Part shown: in pieces, positions 1 through 10,240 of the stretch
Numbering within the stretch: the first letter of the stretch is position 1
Layout of the letters: each line of letters begins with the position of its first letter
Origin: Aporrectodea caliginosa
Lineage: Eukaryota; Annelida; Clitellata; Crassiclitellata; Lumbricidae
Assembly (NCBI GenBank): GCA_020284085.1
Contig: JACEVL010000108.1
Span: 413,501-477,500 of the forward strand
Reading direction: 5' to 3'
Length of the DNA stretch: 64,000 bases
Translations under genes and position numbers: made by a program
The notes under the pieces: generated by a model
Seen by the model: only the letters and a program-made list of their open reading frames with translations
Database searches by the model: none
Told to the model about the DNA's origin: nothing

Positions 1-87
1 TGACTAAACAGTCGAGAATAATATATATGGAAAATTTTGTAAATGTAATTCTTAAGCTGAGAACGAAGTGACACGAGACACTGAGTC

Positions 88-150
88 TTATACACCTTTA
101 AATCGCTGCTAACCGTCGCTATAAATATTCCATATTTTCGTTTAGGCCTA
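88..150 (-). repeat. M module, interspersed repeat
   Basis: The stretch carries ACACCTTTAAATCGCTGCTAA followed by GTCGCTATAAAT. The same pair of motifs recurs throughout the window, for example near 12255, 39867, 44288, 57512 and 63828. It codes for nothing. Strand is arbitrary. Confidence 0.6.
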
Positions 151-335
151 CTATCAAATATCTTTAACTTAAACTCAAGACTAACTTCTACATAATTATT
201 ATAAAACTGGATATCTGCCCGTCCTAAGATGGTTAAATTTATGGAGCTCGCACGCGCCACTTAAAATCGCAGGACCGGCGGCCCGCGGGCCCATAAAGGG
301 CAATAGACTATCGTGCAGCGCAAATTTTATCACAC

Positions 336-560
336 GGCAATTTGAATCTACTTGACGGTTTAAAGTCAACAGCAGCGCCACCTACCGACTTTCATTACAC
401 GGAAATTTGAATCTGCAAAAGCATCGTCGCAGCGCCACCTACTGACTTTCATTACATGCAAATTTGAATCCATGCGACGGTTCAAATTTCACAGCAACGC
501 CACCTACCGACTTTCATTACACGCAAATTTGAATCTATGCGACGGTTTAAATTTCAATCT
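336..560. repeat. Minisatellite, unit about 57-62 bp
   Basis: A unit containing CAGCGCCACCTACC, GACTTTCATTACA and GCAAATTTGAATC repeats a little over three times, with unit starts near 373, 430 and 492. A short reading frame across it is a by-product of the repeat. The surrounding 150-800 shows no gene. Confidence 0.75.
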
Positions 561-699
561 CCAGATCCCCTCCCTTCCCAACCCCCGCCTATCTTCTTCT
601 AACTGTGCTCTCTTTGAAACGGAGCGCCCCCTGGCGACGGATCTAACATACTGAGAAACAAAGAAATCATGCGACCTGTAACTGTTACTACTTGCTGGC

Positions 700-1020
700 T
701 GCGCCAGTCTCGACCGACCCACGCGGTATTCGCGTGAAAGAAGCGCCTGAATCCGCCTCTGTGCAACTTAAACACGATATTCTTTCGTATGTACACAATC
801 CAGTCAGTAGTAGCTTCAGTTTAACGACACTGTGATGACAATGATCATTAGCGTCGCCCTCCTCCTTCATCCAGGCTTGGGACTGGCACTGACAGAATAC
901 GATCAGTGGCATTATGTCATTAGATAATATAACCTAAATGGGGCTCATCAAAGTAGCAGGCCGTATGCGAGACAATTGGTATTTTCAAAATCGTCTCGTT
1001 GCGTCTTTCAATAACATTAC
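700..1020 (+). repeat. Family D interspersed repeat with an R module in the middle
   Basis: The flanks match 10790-11050 and 15105-15330, sharing CGCCTGAAT, CTTAAACACGAT and TCATTAGAT. An R module (see 3036) occupies about 804-905 here and is absent from the other two copies, so it is either an insertion or a replacement. Reading frames in 938-1213 are not convincing. Confidence 0.55.
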
Positions 1021-1325
1021 AACTTTGAAATTTAGTATCCGAATAGTTTTACGACCGTTTATTAAAACAAATGAACGCCGGAAATGTTTAAGTTTTGGAA
1101 CGAGCACATTGTTTGACGCCATCTTTTGGCTGTCAGACGCATTGAAGTTTACAATACCTTTTTATTGCAGTCTGCTAATACTATATATAGACCAGAAACT
1201 TCAATTGATGTGAATTATTCAAATCTCCGAGGAAGGATAGCTAAATTAAAAAAATCTGTAGGAACCAGAAAATAAGCAAAATGAGATGATGACTTTATAC
1301 ATTGGTTCCCTTAGTCATGTATAGA

Positions 1326-1530
1326 CAGAGAGCTTGACAGACTGACAGACAAACAGACACACAGACAGGCGGACAAACAAACAGACAGAAACAGTCAGAC
1401 AGACAGAAAGTTATTTATAAACAGAAATACAAACAGACAGATAGACAGACAGACAGAAAGACACACACAGACAAACCGAAAGAAACAGAAACAGACATCG
1501 AATGGATAGACACTCATGCACAGACACACA
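1326..1530. repeat. Imperfect (ACAG)n microsatellite
   Basis: The stretch is dominated by CAGACAGA, ACAAACAG and related tetramers. It produces a spurious low-complexity reading frame on the minus strand. The 1531-1900 segment beyond it shows no recognisable gene. Confidence 0.85.
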
Positions 1531-1910
1531 GACGGAGAGACGAATATGGAGCAAGTTATCTAACAATCTTTGCTGCTGCATCTTATTTCTTACTTCAGTT
1601 TTAATCAGATTCATTTATGAAAATGTGAAATAACTGACTATTAGACCAAAGAATAAAACCCGTGACCATATCTTACTTTTCCCGCAACAGGCTCTAAAAC
1701 TAAGCGATTGAGGCGGGAAAAACCGCGGGATTATCAACACGGTGGACGACTGGACACCAATGGTCATGTAGATGTCGATTCAGTTTAAATCACCAGTTTA
1801 ATTATAATATTTTAAGGCCTCAAAGACTGATGACATCGAAGGGATAGAAATTATTTGTGTGCAGTTTCAGCATAGAATTAATTCAACGTAATTACTGAAT
1901 ATATTGCTAT

Positions 1911-1972
1911 CATTCATTCATTCAGTCAGTCATTCATTCAGTCATTCATCCTTCCATTTATCCATTCATTCA
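1911..1972. repeat. (ATTC)n/(AGTC)n microsatellite
   Basis: Repeats of CATTCATT and CAGTCAGT. Several LINE or SINE tails in the window end in ATTC/GAAT repeats, so this may be an eroded tail. Confidence 0.7.
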
Positions 1973-2159
1973 GAGGATTTTAATAGCACCCTTAATATTA
2001 ATCGAACGCAAGTTAAGCGTTAACATCGACATCGCCATGTTGGCAATAACATCCTGAACACTAAATAAAATGCACAGTCAATGTTTATATATAGCGTCGG
2101 TCAGCAGCATTTTTAAGGTGTCACGTTTATCGTTAATGAATACAAATCATGCTATTCCT

Positions 2160-2275
2160 AGCGGAAGGATACTACACCACTACCGTACTCTGGTGGTGTC
2201 TGCCTCAAGGATGAGGACAGGAGGAGGGCGACGCTATGTATCTTTCTTATGATACCGTATCGTTAAACAGCAAAT
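2160..2275 (-). repeat. R module, minus orientation
   Basis: It contains GGAGGAGGGCGACGCTA followed by GTATCGTTAAACAGCAA, the reverse complement of the R consensus described at 3036. Confidence 0.6.
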
Positions 2276-2764
2276 TAGATAACAAACCAGGTAGCGGAAG
2301 GAACCTATGCTCACATCTATCGATTAAAAGTAAACACATCCAGTTACTGCTTTAACTTACTAGAAAAGGTGAGAGAGGCAGTCATGGGTACGAAGGCGAA
2401 TCTGCTTTTTTTGGACCCTAATGTGCGCTTCCTTGCAATGTTATTTTCTATATACAATGTACATAAAGAATGTAAGCGCTTTTAAGTCTTGGTAGCCCGA
2501 TATTTGTTCTATATAAAGGATATCTTTGAAAAATTCCTCTCTGTTTCACAGCTCGTAATAAGCATTGTCAAGTACGGATCAAAGCGCAGTAGTAAAATTG
2601 GAGAAAATTCAGCTGCATTATAGTTTATGGTAGATCCGCCTCTACATGGCTATGAAGAGTTAATGACTTCATTTTTCTTATCTGCGGCTTAAGAGGACGG
2701 GTGGATTGGTGGCCAGACCTCTCCCCGTCGCATCATATTTCCTCCAACATCGTGCTAATCTGAC

Positions 2765-2885
2765 AGCCGCATTCTCTAGGTGGCGCAGGTGGACCATTTT
2801 GAGAGGCATCTATTTGTCTAGAAGGGAGATTTGAACCAGTTCGCTGATTTGATGGACCAGGACGCTAACCACTGCGCTAATGTGG
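2765..2885 (-). repeat. tRNA-derived SINE head, minus orientation
   Basis: On the minus strand a box-A-like segment TAGCGCAGTGGTTAGCG is followed about 35 bp later by a box-B-like TGGTTCAAATCTCC, the internal pol III promoter layout of a tRNA. The body after it matches the copy near 58705. Box B departs from GGTTCGANTCC, so this is a SINE, not a working tRNA gene. Confidence 0.65.
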
Positions 2886-2954
2886 ATATGGCAAATACGA
2901 AGCTCCTCTTCTCAGTCATCGGTGTCATACTCTCATGTTTCTCGGAGGCCTATT

Positions 2955-3010
2955 AGTTCGTAATCGTAATCGTAATCGAGCATTTATATAGCGCCACTCA
3001 AAAACAGAGG
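2955..3010 (-). repeat. LINE/SINE 3' tail
   Basis: AATCGTAATCG repeats are followed by GCATTTATATAGCGCCACT and GAGGCGCTCC. On the minus strand this is the recurrent tail ending AGTGGCGCTATATAAAT plus a simple repeat. Confidence 0.6.
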
Positions 3011-3035
3011 CGCTCCCTCTGCATGCGACAACCAA

Positions 3036-3155
3036 TTGGTTGGTTAGTTGCTGGTTAACGACACTGTGTCACAACAAACATGATTAGCGTTGCCCTCCTC
3101 CTTTCTCCAGGATTGGGATGGGACTATGGCATGTATTATAGTGGCGGAGTTACAG
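3036..3155 (+). repeat. R module, interspersed repeat (about 100 bp)
   Basis: Consensus elements in order are GGTTAGTTGCTG, TTAACGACRCTGTGTCA, ATTAGCGTYGCCCTCCTCC, CCAGGCTTGGGACTGGCA and a GTGGCGGAGTT end. CGACGCT and AGCGTCG can pair around a loop of about 24 nt in good copies, and CCAG...CTGG forms a second small hairpin. More than 20 copies occur in both orientations, for example 804, 5780, 6405, 12000(-), 13466, 13972, 40225, 41455, 48000(-), 52553, 57295(-), 61226 and 63570(-). Confidence 0.75.
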
Positions 3156-3427
3156 ACAATTGGATTTTATTAATAATCATCAATTTAATAACATAATTAT
3201 GACCAGAGCGGCCGATGACGCTGGCGAGCGACGCAAATAATATTTAACCCGCTACGTCTCAAGTTTTTATAGCGTTGAATAACCCCATTTTGAAGGTGTC
3301 TAAAACGAGCTCTCTAACCAATTGGCTAACGTGGTCCATGATTAGGTATGCAAGAATCAGTAGAGTTTAATTGAAACATTTCCAACATAAATTCATATTA
3401 AATATGTGGATGTTATTCAGTTGGCTT

Positions 3428-4800
3428 AGACCAGGCATGGGCAACTTCTTTTAACAGAGGGCCGCCCTAAGGTTTTAAAGGCAGTTGAGAGCCGTATACC
3501 AATCGCGGGCTAATTTTTGCAGATTCTTTTTGCCCCAGAAAATGAAACGATATTAATTATATTCTAATTAAATATTGTCTGAATAACCGTTAACGCAAAT
3601 GAAGGCAATTTTAATGATGAAAATCTATTTATCCTAATGCATACAGTCCTACACTAAAAATAAAAACAAAATATGTTTTATTCCGTTTTAAAAATACATG
3701 AAACTGTTAGTCTGTACAATGTAGGCCCCCGTGCATTTTTTTGGCTTGCTGTGTTTAATGTGAGATCTGTCTCACGACACAAACCTGGAATGTTTGCTTT
3801 AATGTTCGAAGTAGCAATTCGAAGTTAATTGGAGAGATAATAATAATAATAGTAATATCTTTTTCTTTAATGAAGCGCCGGAAAACCCACTGCTCTGTAC
3901 ATTTACATGTTATGACAATTAAACAATTCACAAGAACACAAAATGACAGAAGACATAAATCTTAACTACTAACAGAACAGACAGCCTGCAATACACGGCG
4001 CTAATAGCAGCCTACAAAGCATGTCCGCCTACGGACTCGATCTCGGTACCTATCGCTCTCTATGCCAGTGTGTTATCCAATGCGCTATCGGGCATCTGCT
4101 AGTCTGCATCAGCTTTTGCACAACTTGGTGAATGTCATCTTTGAGAAGAAATATCGGTACATCATGCATGGAAACAGTGCAACCAGTTTCCTGATATGAA
4201 AATCTAAGTGAAGGGTTAGAATCCTGAGAAATGTACAGTTTTTAGAACTTAATCAGAGGTACCTCACGAAATTTCCTTTCCAATTCACTGCTGCATTGGA
4301 GTTCAATTGCATTTGGATTGAGTTTGTTTCTAATTGGCATCAATGGAGAAGGAGATCCGAACAATTTGAAGTCTAGTTCTTGATCAGTCCATCAGCAAAT
4401 GGAACTCTACCTTCTGTAAAATTATTTGTTCTGTGCACTTCTTGATATTTGCAGAGTTAGTAAAACAGGGAAAATGCACAGAGTTGCCTTTTGATAATTG
4501 AATCCCCCAAAGTAGCTACTTCATTTGAAAAGTTCTGATACATGGCTTCTAAAGTAGCGAGCCTACCCACTGTCTTGGCGGTCTTGTTTCATGCAGAGAG
4601 TAGATTAGGCTACATTGATGACTGAGTAGGAAACTAGTTGACTAGACCAGAGGCCGGACTTTTAGTAACAAGAAACATGTTTTAATGTCGGCCTATGTAC
4701 AGAAATCCAGACATTTGTGTAGGGCCAGATAAAAAGTGCCTAAAGTGCCAGGTACAGTGCTAATATAAGAGACATGTAAAGGGCCAGTTCAAAGTAGTGT
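3428..4800 (-). mobile_element. Probable decayed hAT transposon, 5' end visible
   Basis: CAGGCATGGGCAACTTC followed by GAGGGCCGCCC looks like the end of a widespread hAT family (established knowledge of hAT ends beginning CAGG). No matching 3' inverted repeat or 8-bp duplication is visible. The 4100-4640 part may be transposase remnant but has many stops. An inverted SINE (3837-4092) interrupts it. The limits are a guess. Confidence 0.35.
3837..4092 (-). repeat. tRNA-derived SINE with (ATT)n tail, minus orientation
   Basis: On the minus strand it starts CCCGATAGCGCATTGGATAA (box A), then box-B-like GAGATCGAGTCCGT, TGTAGGCTGCTATTAGCGCC, a stretch with ACATGTAAATGTACAG and GCGCTTCATTAAAG, and a short (ATT)n tail. 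Two further copies are at 37049-37300 and 51971-52234. Confidence 0.85.
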
Positions 4801-4954
4801 TGTTTTAGTTTTGCCTCGAGTTTGGTTTAAGTTATTATTACTTTTACATGCCTGGTGTTTTAGTTATTATTAGTTTTAGTTATTTCTCCAAGTTTTAGTT
4901 TGAGTTAATAGAAACTAAAACTTCAGTTAACTTATTTCTATTCCTTAAAAATTT

Positions 4955-5034
4955 GAGCTGTAATATGCCAAAAATAATCTTTGTCGGCGGCAACGGCCTA
5001 TGTTGTCATAAGCTGCCGTTAAACTGTGGATCCA
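4955..5034 (+). repeat. S unit (about 80-bp mobile hairpin repeat)
   Basis: Runs from GAGCTGTAATATGCC to CTGTGGATCCA. The core AACGGC-C-TATG-TTGT-CATA-AGCT-GCCGTT folds into a hairpin with a 4-nt loop. It is nearly identical to copies at 27355, 28836, 29668, 37511, 47910 and 60606(-). No clear target duplication is visible at this copy. Confidence 0.8.
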
Positions 5035-5069
5035 ATCCAAGACAAATAATTACAAGATTATTTATTTAG

Positions 5070-5905
5070 CCACAGTTTAACGTCGTCTTATGACATCAAA
5101 GGCCGTTAACAACAATACGGAAAATATACAATACAATCAGAACCAGAAACTTATAGCATCCGAACGACACCATTAAGTTAAAGGTGTCAAACGGAGCTTT
5201 ACAATTTCACTAAATAATTATTATTCAATATTTTTGCAACATAAAGTAGTTGAAGATTACAATTACAAGATTAGAGGAAATCTCCAATTTAGAGCATCGT
5301 TCACACGCGATTTAAAGATGTTTAAGCTGATCATAATATTTATTTTAAAAATATTAAATAATAATGATCTTCTTTAATTTTACAAACCGACAAACGCAGT
5401 ATGATTACAATTCTCTGTGAATGGATGATCACAAGTTACTACGGGAGTCAAATTTAACTGTATACAGCAGCCATGCAAAGTGCTCGTCATGTCCTACTAC
5501 TCATTTCACCGACGCCATCTTACCTGTTTTAAGGCTGCGGGAAGCGATCTCGCTTCCTGCTGCTCTTCATGCCAATGATGCTACCATTACTCTATAGACC
5601 CCTCTCCCGATGAACCCCCTAATATTAAGCAGTAGTATCCAGTATGTAACGACATCTCTTGCCATCCATCGAAGGTTATTGACATCAATGGAAATTTTTC
5701 GTACAATTCTTACTGCAGTAGAGACCCTTACATATCTCCCTGGCGATTGAACTGAATATTCATCACCAAGCAATTCGTTAAGTTAGTTGCCAGTTCACGA
5801 CGCTCTACAACAACAAAGATTATTAGCCTAGCGCCACCATCTTCCTCCTCATGCGTACTGGCCCCGACCAAGAACACAGCACTGGCGGAGTTTGGATGGA
5901 TTCCA
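5070..5905 (+). repeat. S'-M-P-R composite repeat copy
   Basis: The order is TTTAACGTCGTCTTATGACATCAAAGG (old S-like), TTAAAGGTGTC (M), a P segment with CCATCGAAGG, CAGTAGAGACC and CGATTGAAC, then R. The same order occurs at 6085-6510, 40000-40345, 52242-52680 and inverted at 11990-12320 and 63500-64000. The copy is stretched by intervening sequence (5200-5640). Confidence 0.55.
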
Positions 5906-6084
5906 AAAGTGCAATAAGGTCGAGAGGAAAATTCCGTTAAAAAGATCTCGCCATTGGTATGACATGATGCATATTGTTCAACGACGCCGTGTTATAACAA
6001 AGTTGACTTGCGTCGCCCTACTCCATCCAAGCTTGGAACAGGCACTAACAGAGTATATGTAGTAAGTGGGGGATTAGAAGTTTC

Positions 6085-6515
6085 CGGTTTTTAACATCTT
6101 ATGGCAGCAAATGCAGGAATTATTTTGAACAATTATTCTTATCGTCGGTATGGCATAGGATGAGCAAAAGAACAGCTAGCGAGTAAACGAAAATCTCGTA
6201 AATATATATATATGGTTTGTGGTAAACGATTTAAAAGTGTCTAAGCAGATGGTAATATTTATCAATAGTAACTAGATTGTAAGATATCTCTTTTCATCAA
6301 AGGTCTTTGACGTCGATAGAATTTTTCGTACAACTCTTACTACAGTAGGGACCTGTATGCATCTACGCTAGCAATTGAACGGAATGTTAACAGGGACAAT
6401 TTGTTAGGTTAGTTTCTGTTTGACGACTCTGCTATAGCAAAGCCGATTAGAGTCCCTATCCGACTTTCTCCACGATGTGGAATATCACTACCGGAGTGCA
6501 GACTATAGCGGAGTT
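6085..6515 (+). repeat. M-P-R composite repeat copy
   Basis: It contains TTTAAAAGTGTCTAAGCAGA (M), CATCAAAGGTC...CAGTAGGGACC...GCAATTGAACGGAATGTT (P), then GTTAGGTTAGTTTCTG and the R body. It is alignable by eye with 40070-40340 and 52377-52680. An extra R module precedes it at 5976-6075. Confidence 0.65.
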
Positions 6516-6897
6516 CAGGTTATCCATGTATGTATTCCAATGTTTAACGACATCTTATATCTACAAAGACCGTTGACGTCTTTTAAGTTTTTGATGGATT
6601 TCAGTTCAATTTCATATAACTTTTGTCGTCAGTTTCCTTTCGATTCTCTCATCATTGATCCCGAGTCTGATAGGTTGTTGAGACTTCGATATTTAACAAG
6701 TGGCTGATGTCGATCGTTTATAATACATGAATTCATATAATTATAGCATATTTACATATCTGCATATATATGTATGGCCACAGGCGTAACTTTCTATTGT
6801 GACGGTGGTGTCCGGTCACCACCACTTTTAAAAGTGGTGGTGATAGTCACCACCACTTTTTGGTCCTGCAATTAAATATGTTTTAAATAATTATGTT

Positions 6898-7902
6898 TTA
6901 ACCCTGCGACTACCAGTGGGGTCAAAAATGACCCCAGAGGTAGTTTGCATTAGTGCTGCTCACCCCCCATAAGAGATATCTCAATGAAATTTTATGACTT
7001 TATAGGTATTCCTGTTTTGTACAAAATTCAAAGTTTTATTTTACATTTTCTATCACCAGATGGCGCTGGTATACCATTTATACACTGAGTACCAGTGGGG
7101 TCATTTTTGACCCCAGTGTAAACTGAATAATTCTGACATAAGTAAAAATAACAAAATACATTTTTATTGAGCTAACGTTGATTTTAAATGTATTTTAACA
7201 AGGATAAACTATTATATATTGTTTACTTAGTAAATTTATTGCCAAAAATATTGACAGTCTGCTAACAGGTTCAAACTAGTTGTGAGAAACCCAATTCTAA
7301 AGGAAACGGAAGTGGATAAATAAGGAAGGCAGTGCCATCTATGGTGAAACATGGAGTGATATTTCTGACAAGTCAAGAAATGAAGCAGTACAGCAAAAAT
7401 GTAGAGTTTAGACGTTGTTTCAGCGACAGCATGACTAGAAATCGGTTCCAGAAAATATCACGTGCCTTTAGATTTGACGATGTGGTGCGCAGAATAGAAA
7501 GTCAATATCCTAAACAACTTGCACTTATTTGACAAGTGGACAAAATCATAAGAAAATTATAAGAAGTCGAATATAATCTGTGCAAAAAGTAAGCGCAATT
7601 ATGTCGTTCTTGCCGAGTATACCTGCATAAACTGTAAACAGTAACTGTAATGACCGGATATTGTCAATACTAGTTTTGAACATAGAACACTCGAACACTT
7701 TAAACACTGATCTGAAAATATTAAATTAAAATTTTATTCATTTCAACAGCCTAATCATGTTCCAAATACTTTACTAATATTTGTTTTCATGGCAATAAAT
7801 AAAAATGTAAAAAACGAAGAACTTATTGTAAAAATTGTGTTGGGGTCATTTTGTCCCCACTGGTACTCAGTGTATCAAAAAATCTGGTAGTCTGAGGGTT
7901 AA
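6898..7902 (+). mobile_element. piggyBac-type element, internally deleted
   Basis: TTAA lies at both outer edges (6898-6901 and 7899-7902). Inside are CCCTGCGACTACCAG at the left and, inverted, CCCTCAGACTACCAG at the right, matching at 13 of 15 positions. TTAA duplication with CCC... inverted repeats is the piggyBac signature. A transposase fragment (7332-7532) supports it. Near both ends are palindromes such as GGGGTCATTTTTGACCCC (7095-7115), probable subterminal transposase-binding repeats. It sits inside the outer hAT. A relative is at 54277-55290. Confidence 0.9.
7332..7532 (+). pseudogene. piggyBac transposase fragment (DDE_Tnp_1_7 region, upstream part)
   Basis: The 66-codon frame contains DSMTRNRFQKISRAFRFDD (about residues 32-50), a recognisable match to the block before the first catalytic Asp in piggyBac transposases ('MsrnRFq.i.r.lRFdd'). 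The family's proteins are around 500-600 residues; here the catalytic Asp residues and the C-terminal Cys-rich domain are missing and the frame stops soon after. The ATG at 7332 is only the first in frame. It lies in the middle of the TTAA-flanked element and is read left to right. It cannot encode an active enzyme; the element would have depended on a full copy elsewhere. Confidence 0.8.
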
Positions 7903-8399
7903 CATGAAAGCATTTGGCCGTCTACCGTCTATAGGCTACCGTATTCATGCATAGGCCCAGGGGCGTCTACCAAGGGGGGAAGTGGCTCAAGTTGAGCCAA
8001 CTGAAACACAGGGGGGGTAAATTTTAAATTTAAATTTTGGGTGTGGAAGATTTCATAAGTCAAACGAAATGCACCTTAAGCTAAAATGAAATAAAGATAG
8101 ATAAAAGGCCTTCCTCATAAAATTTGCGTAGTCATAAAAATGAGCTATAATTTGCAGGTTAATTTTTCGAGCATTATTGAAAGCATAGATATGATAACGT
8201 TATTATATGAATTTATATCTATGATTGAAACGTCATCCACTAAAGCATAGACAGCAGCCGTGTCGCTAAGTTTTAGTGTTTTACGTGTTATATACCAGTC
8301 TATTTATGTTTCTTTTATTTTTCTTCTATTTCGGAATTTATAATATTGAAATAACTCTTTCAATCGATGGATATTACGTTGACGTTTTGACCACAAATT

Positions 8400-8522
8400 A
8401 TGCCGCGTGAGAAAACACTTTACAAGTACCGGTGTTTGGAGCCAGCGTGCTCTTTCCTGATACGAAGCGATAAATGGCTGCAGCATTGCCAGGATAAACA
8501 TGCTTTCAAATATGCCAGGTAA
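8400..8522 (+). CDS. Small C2H2 zinc-finger exon of the inner hAT element
   Basis: A 40-codon frame from ATG 8400. It contains C12-x4-C17-x11-H29-x4-H34, close to the classical C2H2 spacing, with basic residues at both ends. The last codons read into AG|GTAATT at 8518-8523, a plausible splice donor, so this may be a first coding exon joined to transposase further on rather than a free peptide. hAT transposases commonly start with a DNA-binding zinc finger (BED or other type), so a terminal-repeat-binding role is the natural inference. It is far too short to be a transposase alone. A longer minus-strand frame over it (8304-8501) has no recognisable content. The splice is unproven. Confidence 0.55.
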   Translation: MPREKTLYKYRCLEPACSFLIRSDKWLQHCQDKHAFKYAR

Positions 8523-8639
8523 TTAATAGTAGTGTGCCAGTGTTTAGCCTTAACATTTGACTGTTTTATACAATATCATAAATGTATGTATATTATAAGG
8601 GACCGTATGGCGTATACGTAACGTATACGTATATTATAT

Positions 8640-9113
8640 ATGGATAAAACTATGAGAGGCACCACTAGAAATGATAAACCACTTTTGCTTGAAACTCCGA
8701 ATTCAGCTGTTGATGATGAAGAACTATGCGATGATATTACTGGAGATGTGGTCGAAAATGTGGATAATACAGAAGAGTCAAGGAATAGACGTGCTTGGGT
8801 CGAATATACATTCACAAAGCCACTAAGGGTTCTGCAAGAGCTGTCTGGGTTTCCAAATCTGAACTGTCTGTACAGGAATTTGGCATTCCTTGCAGTCACT
8901 AGTTGCAGTGCAGAGCGAGCAATGAGTAGAGTTAAAATTGTCAAGAACAGGTTGCGATCAACAATGCTGGATGACTGGTTTTCGGCATTGCTTGTGCTTG
9001 CTGCCGAGAAAGATTTATTGGATAATATCAATGAAAATGACATCATTGATCGCTTCGCAATGTGCAGTTTGCCACTGCAAAAAGAACTAATTCATGGATT
9101 TAGTAATAATTGA
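8640..9113 (+). pseudogene. hAT transposase C-terminal fragment (dimerisation region)
   Basis: A 157-codon frame. Residues 76-125 hold LYRNLAFLAVTSCSAERAMS and then IVKNRLRST, the hAT C-terminal dimerisation block whose hallmark is a short hydrophobic run, a small-residue stretch with S-x-E-R (S90, E92, R93), and a following N/S-x-L-R. The first 60 residues are acidic and unmatched. The catalytic DDE core that should lie upstream is missing, which agrees with internal deletion. Similar domains occur in ZMYM/KIAA-type hAT proteins of animals. A long minus-strand frame over the same bases has none of these features. It is not an active transposase, though a truncated protein with only the dimerisation part is conceivable. 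Confidence 0.85.
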
Positions 9114-9776
9114 CAGAATGGTACTCTGATTGTAATTTTGTACGATTTCTTCAGTGTTAACTTGGTTCAAGTTTAAGTTGGTTGTTATAACAGAAATTAG
9201 CACTCATGATTACGCCTATGTATAAAAACTAATACTCCTGATTTCTAAAGGGTAAAGGCTATTAACGATACTCATGATTATATTTTATATGTATATATAT
9301 ATATGTCATAACTCATGGCAATGATGACATATTACATGATATTCTGCTATTCTTTTTGTTGTGTGAGAATTAATGGAATGATTTCTCACAATTATTTTAG
9401 AACATATCTTATACGTTCTGCAAAAATCCCTAACCCCTTACAAAACCAGAACTGAGAACCTCTCGCATTTTAGGCTCCACGAGCATGCGCCCTTACCGAT
9501 GTCGCTACCTTGACCATACGACCTCGACATAAGGATAGCCTGAGAAAGTGCTCAGGATAGGGGGAACTTGAGCCAATTTATCATAAATTATAGGGGGGAT
9601 AGACGCCCCTGCATAGGCCTACTTAACATCGCAATGGTGGCAATGCTGATAGAGGCCTCCACAGTGTGTCCACACTACCTTACTTGCATATGTTTGGTTT
9701 CATAATTTGGGGACGTCAGACACGTCATCAATTTTGTTTCTATGAAAGGTCAAAAATATTAAATTCATATGAAAAA

Positions 9777-9809
9777 ATGGATCGATTCATTGTAAAGAAA
9801 CCGCGACAG
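9777..9809 (+). CDS. Candidate 11-codon first exon of the outer hAT transposase
   Basis: The frame MDRFIVKKPRQ is followed directly by GTTATAA, with CAG|GT at 9807-9811 as a possible donor. Many animal hAT transposases begin with M-D-(R/K)-F followed by basic residues and have a short first coding exon. It lies in the part of 6779-10654 that belongs to the older element. The rest of the transposase is not visible; a minisatellite follows. Inference from a very short match. Confidence 0.35.
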
Positions 9810-9931
9810 GTTATAATTGTTCATGCAATGTATCCTGTTTCCGAGTTAGGCTGTAAGCTCTATCTGCAGTCTATGGTAATTTAGCGGAAAAACCGTAGTT
9901 TAGGCTGGTAAATTATTTTATATTGTCAATT

Positions 9932-10240
9932 TAAGATGGAAGCTGGATCGATGAAAATAATTGTTGGCCTAAATGGAAGTTGGATTGATGAAACTAAGTC
10001 TTCGTTTTAAATGGACGTTGGGTTGATGGAAATAATTGTTTCCGTAAATAGAAGCTGGATTGATTAAACTAAGTCTTCGCTTCAATAGAAGCTGAATCGA
10101 TAAATTGTTTTTACTTCAATAGGGATTGACGAAAATAATTCTTGCCTTAGGAGAAGTTGGATTGATGAAAAAAATGCTTGGTTAAACAGAAGTTTGATTG
10201 CTGAAATTGTTCTCGTAAATGGAAGCTGGATTGATGACAA
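9932..10240. repeat. Minisatellite, unit about 35-45 bp
   Basis: GGAAGCTGGATTGATGAAA or a close variant recurs about eight times, separated by AATAATTGTT or CTAAGTCTTCG. Two units of the same repeat, with the same leading TCAATTTAA-ATGG junction, are at 51690-51770. It lies inside the older hAT element. Confidence 0.8.

Larger units (their letters stand above)
7958..9611 (+). mobile_element. hAT transposon, inner, internally deleted
   Basis: A perfect 8-bp target duplication CATAGGCC lies at 7950-7957 and 9612-9619. The ends are CAGGGGCGTCTA on both strands, followed by G-runs and GGCTCAAGTT near each end. At 1654 bp it is shorter than an autonomous hAT (roughly 2.5-5 kb). It keeps a putative zinc-finger first exon (8400-8522) and the transposase C-terminus (8640-9113). 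It is inserted in the older hAT 6779-10654, 55 bp from the piggyBac insertion. Confidence 0.95.

Noticed and set aside
1826..1850. Hammerhead ribozyme (CTGATGA followed by GAA)
   Set aside because: The required GAAA and cleavage triplet with pairing stems are not in place.
3428..4800. Complete hAT element
   Set aside because: Only the CAGGCATGGGCAAC end is seen; no second end or 8-bp duplication. Kept only as a low-confidence relic.
8576..9046. 156-residue minus-strand frame
   Set aside because: Shadow of the hAT C-terminal frame on the plus strand, Ser/Thr-rich with no motif.
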